Source of the DNA: Closterium sp. NIES-65
Lineage: Eukaryota; Streptophyta; Zygnematophyceae; Desmidiales; Closteriaceae
Length of the DNA stretch: 64,000 bases
Direction of reading: 5' to 3'
Assembly (NCBI GenBank): GCA_948144175.1
Contig: CANXME010000231.1
Location: forward strand, 58,336 to 122,335
This document shows, one piece after another, positions 33,293 to 44,937 of the stretch. The position numbers and the translations under genes were made by a program. Within the stretch, counting starts at the first letter, position 1, and every line of letters starts with the position of its first letter. The notes beneath the pieces are model-generated. The model did no database searches, had not been told where the DNA came from, and saw only the letters and a program-made list of their open reading frames with translations.

Positions 33293-34942
33293 TTAGCGGG
33301 CCCTTTACTGACTGTGCTCCGTCGCCCGAACCCCACCATCCCCACCGAGTCGTGGTTCCGATTCATGCAATCGATCGCACTCGGCCGAATAACGGGGATA
33401 ATCACGTGGATCACCCTGTGCTGGTCGCTGGTAAGGTGTTAAAAAATAACCTGAAAAATTTCGTCGATGGAGGGGCCAGTCATAGCCTCTTCAATTTGGC
33501 GAGCGCAAAAAAATGCAAGCTGCAACTTGACAGGTGTCTGCCCGAAGTCGACGCTCGCCTCGTGGACGGGACGCCTCTGGCGATAACGGAAGAAACACGG
33601 ACGGTCAGGATCGAATGCGGCGACGATTTCGGCTTCAGCATGAAGTTCCTCGCGACAACATTGGACGGCTGGGACGTACTGCTGGGACGTGATTGGCTGC
33701 GACGGCACAACCCTGTCATCGACTGGACAACGGGGACGTGCAGCATCAACAAGCACGAGGGACTTATTAAGCTCCCTGCATGGACCCCTGACTACATCCA
33801 AGCCCCGTGCGTCAAAGCCATCACTATAGCTCGCCACTTCAACAGGGGCGCGCAGCTGTTCGCCGTTTGTTTACACGAGTTGGCAGTCGACACCGAAGGA
33901 AAAGACATCGAGAAGCTGTGTGCAGCTGTACCACCGGATTTAGCGGAGCTGATTCAGAGGTACCCGGAAATCTTCCCCGACGATCTGCCACCTGGACTGC
34001 CACCGGAGAGACCTGAGGACCACAAAATCCAGCTAGAACCTGGAGCGCAACCAACCGTTCGGACACAGTGGCGGTTGACCCAGCCGGAACTCGAGGAGCT
34101 GCAACGACAAATCGACGCACTGTTGGAAAAAGGGTTCATTCGGGCCAGCACATCTCCCTTCGCAGCACCGATTCTGTTCACTCCGAAGAAAGACGGCGGG
34201 CTTCGCATGTGTATCGACTATCGCGCGCTGAACAGGGTCACCATCAAGTCTCGCTACCCAATCCCACGCACCGACGACCTCCTCGACCAACTTCGTGGCG
34301 CTCGCTATTTCTCGAAAATTGACTTACGTGGCGGTTACCATCAAATTCGAGTCTTCGCCGACGATTGACATAAGACTGCGTTTCGTACACGCTACGGGAG
34401 TTACGAATTCACAGTGATGCCTTTCGGCCTCACGAACGTGCCCTCAACTTTTCAGCTGACCGTGAACAGGGTTTTTCGGGATCTTCTAGACCGGTGCGTT
34501 ATCGTCTACTTAGACGATATCCTCATTTTTAGCAAGACAAGGGAGCAGCACCTCCGTGACCTGGACGCAGTGTTTAAGCGGCTGCAGGAGAACTGACTCA
34601 TCACCAAGGGCTCTAAGTGCGAGTTTTTTAAGCAGGAGTTGGAGTTTTTGGGGCACGTCATCTCGCGCGACGGCATTAAAATCGACCCAGCGAAAATCAA
34701 GACCATACAGGAGTGGAAGTCCCCGACGAACGTCACGGAGCTCCAGAGTTTCCTCGGATTCGTAAATTACGTCTGGAGGTTTATCCCGAATATGGCGGGG
34801 ATAACCGGCCCGCTGACCGTCCTGCTGGACAAGGATAAGAATTTTGTATGGGGGGAGGAGGCAGAAGCGGCGTTCCAGGAACTCAAGAATTTTCTCGTTT
34901 CCCCTCCTGTGCTGCGCATCGCCGATCCATCGAAGCCGTTCG
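33187..34942 (+). pseudogene. gypsy pol, part 1: protease, RT, start of RNase H
   Basis: Protease active site [11 protein letters not shown] motifs [35 protein letters not shown] and the catalytic YLDD. There are TGA stops at 34366 and 34595. The frame continues after each, and the RNase H connection (ELQSFLGFVNYVWRF) follows. Sequence stops at the copia copy 2 insertion (34943) and resumes at 42447. Confidence 0.88.
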
Positions 34943-35068
34943 TGTGATAATAGAACGAGAATGAACTATGAATGAAGTGGGTACAAGTACTAACCCTAAT
35001 TCGGTTGTACCCCCTATGGGATACCCCACTACAGCCTACACAAAAGCATAAGCTATAATGTTCTGACA
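34943..35068 (-). repeat. 3' LTR of copia A copy 2
   Basis: 126 bp, preceded on the plus strand by the GTTCG target duplication and ending CTGACA. It is next to the polypurine tract at 35069-35093. Confidence 0.93.
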
Positions 35069-35280
35069 CACCCCCATAGGCAAAGTGGGGGAGAACAAGG
35101 GGTCACAAGACCAGTCAAGCAAAGCAAAGCAAAGCAAGCTCAGGGTGGATCACAAAGTCACCACACAGTCCGAGCACAAGGTCAAGGCCACAAGGCCAGT
35201 TCACATGCAGGAGGAGACATATATATATAAGTCTAAACAAGCAAGAGCAGGTATATATATATGCAAGAGTACAAGTAAGG

Positions 35281-38200
35281 TCAAGAGGTGAGCAAGTGAG
35301 GCAAGACTGGGACAAGTCCCAGCTGAGTACAGAAACGCTGATGATCACAAGGCGGAAGTGCCTTGGTGAAAACATCAGCAGTGTTGGCCTTAGAGGCCAC
35401 GTACGCAAGTCGCAACTGACCACGCTGCTGCAACTCACGAGCAAGAAAGTAGCGGAGAGCAATGTGCTTCGTTCTGTGCTCCAGGCGCTGCTCTCGACAC
35501 AAGGCCAGCATGGCCTTGTTGTCTACGTACAGCACTGGAGGAGAACGAGGCGGCTCTCCAAGGTCAGTCAGCAGGTAGGTGAGCCAGCGAAGCTCCTGAG
35601 CAGCCATGGCCCCGGCGTAGATCTCAGCCTCACAACTGGAGCCGAGAACAGAAGACGAGCGAGTAGCCCGCCACGAAACAGAGCCGGAACCAAGACTGAA
35701 GGTGTAACCCTGCGACGACCGCTGCGTAGCCTGGTCGTCAGCCCAAGAAGCGTCCGCGTGCCCAGTGAGGACCACTGGACTCCGCCCTCCAAGCACTAGC
35801 CCCATGCCCGACGTACTGCACAAGTAGCGCAACACCCTCTTCGCTGCAGCCATGTGCTCTGGTCGGTGTCTCCCAGGAGCAACATAGCGTGCCAAGATGC
35901 TAAGAGGGTATGCAAGGTCAGGTCGTGTGCAGGTCATCAGGTACATGAGGCAGCCAACAAGCTCTGGGTACGGGCCACTCGACTCTACGGACTCATTCGA
36001 AGGCAGAGCTGAGAGCGAGTGGCGAGTAGACAGAGGAGTGGCCTGAGGCGAGGAGTACGTGAAGCCGAAGCACTGAAGGACCTGCTGCACCATGTCTGAC
36101 TGAGTCAGGGTAATGGTGCGGCGTGCTTTGTCCCGTGTGATCTGCAAGCCAAGGTAGCTGCGCAGTTCACCCAGGTCTGTGCACGTGTGTCTCTTCTGCA
36201 GCTCGGACTTCACGTAGGCGAGTCCAGCAGTGTCAGCTGTGTCAAAGACCAAGTCGTCGACGTACACGAGGATGTAGAACGGCGGCAGAGAAGTGTCGGT
36301 GCGCAGAAACAACGACGGGTCAGCAGTAGAGGGAGCAAACCCAAGAGCCGCAAGCGTAGTCCTCAGTGTGTCGTGCCACTCACGCGGTGCCTGGCGGAGA
36401 CCGTAGACTGGCCGTCGGAGGCTCCACTGGGTGCCAGGAGGGAAAGTCCCAGTGAAGCCAGGTGGACGGCGCAGCCAGATCTCCTCGTGCAGGCTACCCT
36501 GCAAGAAAGCAGTGCTGAAGTCAAGAGAGTGGAGCTCGTAGTCGCGCTGAGCGGCTATGTGCAGTAGCACCCGAAGAGTGGTCATCTTCGGGGTGGGAGA
36601 GAAGGTCTGAAAGTAGTCAACTCCATGCCGCTGACTGAAGCCACGAGCCACGTACCGCGCCTTGAAGACAGGTGGAGAGCCCGGCGGCCGCTTCACCCTG
36701 AAGATCCACATCCCACTGACGATGTTCGCCCCAGGAGGGGGAACCGCGTCAACGTAGGTGCCTGTGGACTTCCAGGAAGCCATCTCTGCATCCATAGCTG
36801 CCTGCCACTGAGAGGAGTAGGGACCCTCTACGGCCTCCGCGTAAGAGCGCGGAGTCGGGATGTCTAGTGCATCCGGGTCTCCCTCAGGGGCAAGCAGTAC
36901 AGACGCGAGATGAGGTGAAGCAGCAGCCAGACACTGAAACTCCTCCTGCCTGTCCTCAAGGACGTCCGTGCCAAGAGCACACTCACCCCCGACGGACGGA
37001 GGACAGACAGACGCAGACTCAGCAACAAGACTAGCAGCGTAGTCTAGACGACAGCGAGCAGCAAAGTCGACGAGCTCAGCAACAAGAGCAGACGCAGCAG
37101 TGGACTCAAAGGAGGGGTCAGTGACGACAGTAGCAAGGAGACGCGTGACAGTAGGACTGGCAGCACGAAGAGAGTCCGACTCAGGGTCGGCAAGCGCAGG
37201 AAGAGAGGACTCAGGAGGAGAGAGCAAAGGGGCACGCAGAGGAGCAGTGGACGGACGCAGAGACATCCGGTGCGTGCCAGGGACAGGAGGAGGACGCTGA
37301 CGCGAACTGCGACCACTAGTGCGAGCAGCACGAAAAGGCGACGCAGGACGAGACGCAGGCTCACGACGCTCAGTAAGACCTCCAGTAGGACCATTGTAAG
37401 GAGAGGGAGCAGGCAGTGGGGAGGCAGGCTCTAACTGTGACTGTGACAGGACAGGCGGTGGACACTCTACAGGAGGAGAAGGACCAAGAACCTGCTGCAG
37501 GAGCGGAACGAAGTACGGCCGAGGGCGCGCGGCGGCACCAGACACAGCAGGGACAGCACCAGCACCCTCAGTACCTCCGGCAGCACCAGCGCCAACAGCA
37601 CCTCCGGCGGCAGGACCGCCAGCAGCACCAGCAGCACCCGCAGCAAGACCACCACCAGGTTGGACAGTAGTAGTCTCAGAACCAACACCCTCAGCAGCTC
37701 CAGCTCCAAGCGGACCTGCAAGCCCAGCAGCTCCGGGACCGGCGGCACAAGCACCCTCAGCGGCCGAAGAAGCGCCAGCTCCAGCAGTACGCCTCCAGCG
37801 GCGAGCAAACCACTCACGCAGCTCCTGTGGAGAGAGTGGCTCCCGCCGAGACGAAGCACCCGGAGAACCTCCAGGCCCAGCACCGCCAGACGCCACAAGG
37901 GGAGGTCCACTGGCCGCAGGCTCCACACCTCCAGGCTCAGCAGCTCCAGACGCAGCACCCCCAGGCTCAGCACCCCCAGGCTCAGCACCCACGCGCGCAG
38001 CACCCCCAGAGTCAGCACCCCCAGGCTCAGAACCCCTAGAGGCAGCACCCCCAGGCTCAGCACCCCCAGGCTCAGCACCCCCAGGCTCAGCACCCCCAGA
38101 CTCAGCACCCCCAGAGTCAGCACCCCCAGGCTCAGCACCCCCAGGCTCAGCACCCCCAGCAGTACCTGAGTCACCAGCAACCTCGACCGGCTCGACTGCA

Positions 38201-41200
38201 TCTACCTGGGACACACCTGAAGGGGCAGGACCCTGAGGGGGAAGGGGGTCGACCGGGGGGGGACCTGGCACAAGGAAGTGCGGTGGCGGCGGGAGGGAAG
38301 GAGTGCGGTAGGGGAAGAGGCGGTAGAAGGGGACGGACTCATCGAATGTGACGTCCTGGGAGGACAGAACACGGCGAGAGGTGGGGTGGTAGAACTGCCA
38401 CCCAGGGGCGTCGGGGGGGAACCCCAGGAAGACGGAGGGAGCAGCGCGAGGGGACAGCTTGTCCGCAGACAAGTCGCGGACAAACGCCCGAGATCCCCAG
38501 ACCCGGAACGCCGACGCATCGCCAACCTTCCCCGTCCACAGCAGGGCTGGGGAGGTCTCCGGCCTGGAGACCCTGGGGTGGAGGTTGATCTGATGCGCCG
38601 CGTACCTGACCGCAAACGGCCACAGAAAATGGGGGGCAGCCGCATGCATCATAGATGTACGAGCGACGTCCATGACCATGCCAATGCGGCGCTCTGCAAT
38701 CCCATTTTGCTGCGGTGAGTCCGGAAGCGTGAAGGTCTGACGGATGCCTCGCGCACGACAGTAGGCACGCAGAAGGCCAGAGGAGAACTCTCCGCCTCTG
38801 TCCGAGTGCAGACGCAACACAGCAAAGTCCGAGCCAAAGCTCTGCCTGGGCTGGAGACGAGCTGCGCGGATCCAGTCGATCAGCACCTCAGTGACATCAC
38901 CCTTACTGCGCAAGGGGAAGACCGCGGTGTAACGCGAGTAGTCGTCAACCACCAGCAGGAAGTAGCGCTCGTGACTGAGTCCACGGACGCGGGCAGGGCC
39001 CCACACGTCCATGTGAAGCGTCTGCAACGGAGCCTCTGTCGGAGGAAACTGGGAGGAGTGAGGGGCAGCACGCTGGCGTCCCTCGACACAGGGGACACAG
39101 GCAGGGCCAGGGCCCTGAGGAAGGGGAGGGAGGGACCTGGGGAGACCAGAGACAAGGAGACGGGAGGCCATGCCTCTGAGCCGAAGCAGAGAGGGGTGAC
39201 CCAGGCGGTGGTGCCAAAGGAGAGTCTCGTGAGACAGGCGACGACACGAACAGGGGGCAGACTCAGGACCAGACCTGGACGCTGCAGCAAACACCTGGCC
39301 TGACGAAGGGACCCTACCAGACTCAGGAACTGGAGGAGAAGGAGTGGTCAGTGTGTACAGGCTCGACCCTGGCTGACGTGTAAACGTAGCCAGGTGACGG
39401 CCTGTGCTAGCCTCTGTGCAGTGCGTCACTCGCTGACGAGCAGGGGTGAACTGGTGGACTCCCGCATCCTGTAGGTCAGCACCACTCACCAAGTTCGTAG
39501 AGAACGAGGGGAGGTAGAGACCAGACAGGGTGCCAGAGGGTGCCGCCGGACACGGAAGGACTGTGGAGAAGCGAGACAGGACAGGACCCCCAGAGGGGTC
39601 AGCCAGGGACACCGCAACCGGCCGACTAAGCGGCGTGAGTGTGGTGCGGTCCCGAAAGAAGGAGCGAGACGCTCCAGAGTCAAGGGTGAACGTGTGGGAG
39701 GCAGAGGCCGACGCAGTACCTGAGAGCGCAGACTCACTAGTACCTGAGCGAGCAGCCTCACCAGTACCTGAGAGCACAGACGCACTGGCACCTAGAGCAG
39801 CAGCCGCAATGCCCTGGTCGGGCGGGAAACACCGGTAACAATCACCCTCATCACTAATGGTCACAGCATACATAGCAGCAAGGATAGCATCAAAGTCAAG
39901 ATCAAAAATAGCTACACCAGCCTTAGACAGCTCTCCCCAGCGGGGGATCTCCGCGGCCTCCGGGAACTGCTGGCGCCAAGCGTCCGTCAGGCGGCCAAAG
40001 CAGCGCTGGGCGGAGTGGGTACCCCCACACTGCTCTCCAGTGCGGTCGCCAGTGCGAAGAACGTAGGTGCAAGGACCAAAACTCCCACCACGCTGACGCT
40101 GCGTGTACCACTCACGGAGCTGCTGAGGGTTGGGGACGTCGCGAGAACGCTGCTGCTGCTGCTGCTGCTGGCGCTGACCACCTCCAGTGCTGCTCCGCTG
40201 CGAAGCGCCACTCCGACCACCTCCACCACCGCCACCCCCGCCTCCTCCTCCACCGCCACCGCCTCCGCCACCTCCGCTCCCACCGCCACCGCCGCCGCCA
40301 CCTCCGCCTCCACTGCCGCCACTAGCACCCCCACCCCCGCCACCACCTCCACCGCCACCCCCACTCCCTCCGCCGCCTCCACCTCCACCGCCCCCGCTGG
40401 TCCCACCCGCTCCCTTGCCCCCCTTGCCCTTGCCTGAGCGGCGTCTCCCACTTGGGGCAGACGCCGCACCGACCGACTCAAGACCAACGAGGTCGGCCGC
40501 AGCGGCAGAGGCTACAGAGGGCAGGAGAGGGGAAGGCGAACACCCCTCAAAGATGGGGGCGCGGGGGTCACCTCGAGAGGCTCCTACAGCGACGATGCTC
40601 TTCTTCGCCGCTAGGAGGGCCTTCTCGAGGCTGTCGACTGTGAGAGTGGTGGGACAGACCGCGAGGAAGTGGTCCCGGACTACACGAAGGGAGTCAGGGA
40701 GACGAGTGACTAGAAATTAGAGAGTGATGTACATGGGGGGAGGGTTCTTGGCGCAGAAGTCAGCAGGAAGCGCAGCGCGGTAGCGGGTGTCACTAGTGCG
40801 GAGGTGCGTAATGAGATCAGCGACAGTGGGAAAGGCGGCAAGGTCAGGGAAGAGGAAGGGGAGCATGAGGCGGCTCAGTGCAGCAGTGGCAGGAGAGGAG
40901 TAGCACGCAACTACAGCGTCGTACAAGGTCTGGGCACTCTTGTACTGACTAAAGTGTGCACGCTCAGCGGTAGGCAGGTGGCGACGCACAGCAAGACGTG
41001 CAGCAGCATCGCGTGTGGCCCACTTGGAGCGAACAGTGGGGTCAGCATCAGCAGCAGGGGCAGGGACGGCGCCAGAGGTAAGGTCAAAGAGAGAAAGGTC
41101 GTCTACCCTATCGCACTGCAAGAACAGCTGCAGGTCGTCGACCTAGACCTCAAAGTCAATGGCGCGGCCCTCAGCGTCAAAAGCAAGGACACTGGGGGTA

Positions 41201-41205
41201 GCCAT
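35281..41205 (-). CDS. copia A gag-pol polyprotein (copy 2), two nonsense codons
   Basis: Single frame of 1975 codons from ATG 41205. Codon 21 (TAG, a Trp in copy 3) and codon 163 (TAA, a Tyr in copy 3) are stops in gag. From 39873 down to 35281 it is open for 1530 codons. Order: gag, poly-Gly linker (about 40180-40420), zinc motif CTYVLRTGDRTG (C-X13-C-X3-H-X4-C), protease DSGASRSFF, pre-integrase HHRLGHPS, integrase (MDVWGP; HSDRGGEFSS; QQNGIAERR, so all of D, D, E), a hinge of GGAEP repeats (38160-37920), RT (LDFSTAFLQG, YVDDLVF) and RNase H (YVDNKAMLALC). All pol catalytic motifs are intact. Confidence 0.93.
37920..38165 (-). repeat. GGAEP pentapeptide repeats in the copia A hinge
   Basis: About 15 units of the 15-bp unit CAGGCTCAGCACCCC (plus-strand reading) encode G-G-A-E-P with A/D/S variants between integrase and RT. 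Homologous arrays occur in copies 1, 3 and 4 with different unit numbers. Confidence 0.9.
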
Positions 41206-42301
41206 GACAGCAGTCGACGGTCTCACCAGACAGGACGGGTCGGGCAGCTCAGCAGCACAGCAACACGGCAACACAGCAGCTCGGTCGGCCCAGCAGCAAC
41301 AGCAGCTCCGCGGGACCGGCGGCTCGGCTCCTCAGGCGACTCGGGCGGTTCGGGCGGAGCAGGCGGCTCGGGCGGCTCGGGCGGCTCGGGCGGCTCGGGC
41401 GGCTCGGGCGGCTCGGGCGGCTCGGGCGGCTCGGGCACTCAGCGGCACAGGCGGCTCGTGCGGCTCGGCTCCTCAGCGGCGCAGGCGGCTCGGGCGGCTC
41501 GGGCGGCTCGGGCGGCTCGGGCGGCTCGGGTGGCTCAGACGGCTCGGGCAATCAGCGGCACAGGCGGCTCGTGCGGCTCGGCTCCTCAGCGGCGCAGGCG
41601 GTTCGGGTGGCTCGGGGACGTGTGTGGCACGGGCGGTTGGGTGTCACAGTGGCGTACGGGCGGCGTGGGGCCAGGATGGCGGCATGCGGCAGGGACAGGT
41701 GGCGCACGGGCGGGGCGGGGCCAGGACGGCGGCGCACGGCAGGGACGGGTGGCGCACGGGCGGCTGGGAGCGGGGCCGGGACGAGCGACGCACGGGCACC
41801 GAGGGGCCGGGACGGCTGTGCGCGGCTGGGATGGGCGGCGCACGGGTGGCGTGAGGCTGGGACGGGCGGCGCACGGCGTCGACGGGCCAGAACGGGCGGT
41901 GCGACGGCGGCGTGGGGCCTGACGGGCGGCGCACGGGTGGCGTGAGGCCGGGACGGGCGGCACACGGCGCCGACGGGCCGGGACGGGCGCCGCACGAGCG
42001 CCTAAGGGTGGCGCGACGGCGGCTCAGGGCCTGACGGGCGGCGCGCGGGCGGCTAAGGGCGGCGCGCGGGCGGCGTGGGGCTTGGACGGGCGGCGCGCGG
42101 GCGTCTAGGGGCCGAAACTGGCGGCGCGCGGGCGGCTAAGGGCGGCGCGCGGGCGTCGAAGGGCCGGGAGGGGCGGCGCGCGGGCGTCTGAGGGGCCGTA
42201 GGGTAGGTCGACAGATCGAGAGAGAGAGAGCCCGGAGCGCGCTCTGGGCAGGAAAAAAAAGTTCGAAGTGGTGGGCCCTAAGCACAGTTCCCACAGGGGA
42301 A
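41206..42301 (-). repeat. GC-rich 5' leader of copia A copy 2
   Basis: About 1.1 kb between gag and the PBS, made of GGCTCGGGC and GGCGGCGCACGGG type repeats. It has no credible coding. Copy 3 has a similar leader at 59910-60855 built on GGCGGCGACGGGGCCGC. Confidence 0.8.
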
Positions 42302-42315
42302 CCTGCTCTATACCA

Positions 42316-42441
42316 TGTCACAATAGAACGAGAATGAACTATGAATGAAGTGGGTACAAGTACTAACCCTAATTGGGTTGTACCCCCTATGGGATACCCC
42401 ACTACAGCCTACACAAAAGCATAAGCTATAATGTTCTGACA
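42316..42441 (-). repeat. 5' LTR of copia A copy 2
   Basis: 126 bp, followed on the plus strand by the second GTTCG duplication. The PBS adjoins it at 42302-42315. Confidence 0.93.
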
Positions 42442-42446
42442 GTTCG

Positions 42447-44281
42447 AAGTTGTAACCGACGCCTCAGATTTCGCCATCGGAGCTGTGCTCCTCCAAGATT
42501 TCGGGAACGGGTTGCAACCGATAGCCTACGAATCAGGCAAGCTGCAGGCAGCCGAAGGCAACTACCCGATCCACGACAATGAGATGCTCGCCATCATACA
42601 CACATTTAAACTATGGCGATGCTACCTGGTGGGCGCCGACGTCACTGTTCGCACGGACCACAAATCCCTACAGTACCTGCGAGCCCAACCCAACCTCAAC
42701 CCACGACAGATTCGATGGCTCGACTACATGGAGAGCCATTTCACCTACCGCATCACGTACAAAAAAGGGGCTAATAACATCGCCGACGCCCTGACCCGAC
42801 CGACAGTACAATCCGCTGCAGTACTCATCACCCACTCGAACCCGCTACTTACCGGACTATTCACCCACGGCTACACGTCAGACCCCTTCTTCACAACGGG
42901 AAACCATCAGCAGGCTACGACGCAGAAAGGGGACTATTACCTAAAAGCCGGAACCGACCGGATTTGGGTTCCCACTTACCGTCTGCTGCGTGAGCTCCTC
43001 ATCCAGGAGATACACGATTCAAACCTCTCCGGACATTTCGGGGTCGATAAGACACAGAAACTACTGCACCGTCACTATTACTGGCCTGATTCCTCTAACG
43101 ACGTGCAGCGCTATGTATCCTCATGCAGGGTGTGCCAAGCAATGAAGTCGACACGTCAGCGACCAGCTGGATTGCTGCAACCCCTCGAGCCACCCGAACG
43201 ACCGTGGCAACAAGTGACGATGGATTTTGTCACGGGGATGCCAGCTGGGCCGACAGGCAACGACGGTGTTCTCGTCGTCGTCGACCGCTTCACGAAAATG
43301 GCGCACTTCCCACCATGCCGAACGACAATCACAACCGAAGAAACTGCGCGACTTTTCATATCGACGGTCGTGCGACTGCACGGCATCCCTTCAGCGATCA
43401 TCAGCGACCGCGACCCAAAATTCACATCCAAATTCTGGAAGGAGACATGGGCGCAATACGGCACGAAGCTACAGTTCTCATCGGCTTAGCACCCGCAGAC
43501 CGACGGTCAAACAGAGCGGACCAACCAGACCATGGAGCAGTTAATCAGGGCAAACTGCCCCGATCCTGCCCGCTGGGAAGACTCGCTCGCAATGCTGGAA
43601 TTCGCTTTCAACAACGCACCATCCAGCACGACTAATCACTCCCCATTTTTCCTGAATTATGGGATGGACCCGGCGGTTCCGACGACAACTACACTCGCCA
43701 ATCCGGTCCCACGTTCCCAGACTTTCGTGACGGAACTCCAGGAAGTCCGCAAAAAAGCCGCCGACGCAATTCGCAAAGCGAATATTACTTCCCGCAAATA
43801 CACCAACCTTCTTCGCCGGGAACTCGTCTTGACTACTGGGCAACTAGTCCTCCTCGACACGAAAAACCTGAACCTGCCCGGCCCTGCGAAACTTCGGCCA
43901 CGATTTTGCGGACCGTTCAAAATTCTCAAGATGGTGACACCTGTCACCGCGAAGCTGTTGCTACCCGACGATTGGCATATACATGACGCGTTCCACATCA
44001 GCCTTCTTCGGAAGTTCGTGCCTACCACGACCGACATCGCACGTCAGCCAGCGGCCCCGACAGCTCGCCCCGTCCCGGAGCCAACCCTTGACCCTTCCAA
44101 GATTCTCGCTCATCGGGTCCGCCTTGACGCCGCTGGACGCCACGTGGATTTCTTAATTCGCTCGACCGACCGCACCAGTGAGGACGACACGTGGGTGCCA
44201 TCCGCTTCACTGGACGCCTCGACGCTTGTTGGTGATTATCTGGCGCGACGGCGTGTTTCGGCTATTGACTACCTTTCTTAA
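42447..44281 (+). pseudogene. gypsy pol, part 2: RNase H, integrase, chromodomain
   Basis: RNase H (VTDASDFAIGAVL, RTDHKSLQYL) continues directly from the segment before the copia insertion. Integrase has the HHCC zinc region (HYYWP...SCRVCQAMK), catalytic Asp in VTMDF and SDRDPKF, and the Glu in TERTNQ. A TAG (43487) interrupts it just before the Glu region. The C-terminus (ILAHRVRL, TWVPSASL) resembles a chromodomain. The frame ends at TAA 44279 next to the poly-G PPT. Confidence 0.88.
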
Positions 44282-44937
44282 GGGGGGGGGGGGGGGGGGG
44301 GGGGGGGGTGGTGTAAGGAATTTTCCCGAATTCCTTATCGGGGTTGACTGCTTCGCGTACAACCCGATTTTCGGAGTTCGCACGTTCAGCCGATTTCAAC
44401 GCTGCCGAGGCTCCTCACGTCGCCTTCGGCTTTCCCATCGCCAAACCTGCACCCAACCTCGCTCGTCCGAGGTTTCCTCTTAGCTAGAGTACCGTAGTCC
44501 TACATTAGTCTGTGCATTCATTGCATTCGCAGTTGATTCAGTCACAGCTTCGTTATTCGTTTATCTGCGCACTCTCTTTTACAACTCATAACAACGTGGC
44601 TTACCTCGGGTGCGATTGAGCTCCATGAGTGTTACCGCTAAGATAAATGCCCATAATTTATTGGAAGTGGTCCAAAAGTGTGTGAATCCAGCTGCTACAC
44701 CTTATAGTACAGCCCTTTTTGCAGAGACAAACTACGAAAACCCAGTTCAATGCACACACAGAGGCCAGTTCAGTACATAGACCTCCCAGGCCTTCAGGAA
44801 AGTGAATTGGGGTTTTTTCTGCCATCCCTGCCTGTCTTGGTTGTAACCTCGTGCACAAAAAACATATTCACACATTTCTGGGCTCCACTGAGCCAGAGTC
44901 ACACTCAACTGCACCGCATGAGCATGTAAAAAATCAA

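Larger units (their letters stand above)
34943..42441 (-). mobile_element. Ty1/copia element, copia A copy 2, nearly intact
   Basis: Two 126-bp LTRs (34943-35068 and 42316-42441) differ at 3 positions. The target duplication is GTTCG (34938-34942 and 42442-42446). On the minus strand the LTR starts TGTCAGAACATT. The PBS TGGTATAGAGCAGG lies next to the 5' LTR (rc of 42302-42315) and resembles the initiator-Met PBS with single-base deletions. The polypurine tract is CCTATGGGGGTG. It is inserted opposite to the host gypsy element, inside its RNase H. One gag-pol frame spans 41205 to 35281 with only two stops. Confidence 0.95.
30007..44593 (+). mobile_element. Ty3/gypsy chromovirus, carrying two nested LTR elements
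   Basis: It is flanked by ACGTG (30002-30006 and 44594-44598). Both LTRs start TGTAAGGAATT and end CATAACA. The 5' LTR (30007-30068 plus 31833-32047, 277 bp) is split by a non-autonomous LTR element. The 3' LTR is 44312-44593 (282 bp). The PBS TGGTATCAGAGC (from 32050) matches initiator tRNA-Met, and the PPT is a 27-base G-run (44282-44308). The order gag, protease, RT, RNase H, integrase, chromodomain defines a chromovirus. Pol is cut by copia copy 2. Several stop codons make it non-autonomous now. Confidence 0.93.
28934..44654. mobile_element. DNA element with about 275-bp terminal inverted repeats, split by a gypsy insertion
   Basis: The left end (28934 to about 29212, starting ATGGGCATTTATCTTTGCGG) is the reverse complement of the right end, made of about 29780-30006 plus 44599-44654. 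Identity is high but not perfect. Flanking AATTT (28929-28933 and 44655-44659) may be the target duplication. Without the gypsy insertion the element is about 1.13 kb. Its AT-rich core (29213-29780) has no open frame, so it is non-autonomous: MITE-like, MULE-like or fold-back. The TIRs are too long for a typical MITE, and I could not assign a superfamily. Confidence 0.8.

Noticed and set aside
35281-39873. 1530-aa frame as a host gene
   Set aside because: Protease, integrase, RT and RNase H motifs plus LTRs and a target duplication identify it as copia pol.
41159-41995. Arg/Gly/Ala-rich frames in the copia leader
   Set aside because: Open only because of the GC-rich repeats; not conserved in copy 3.
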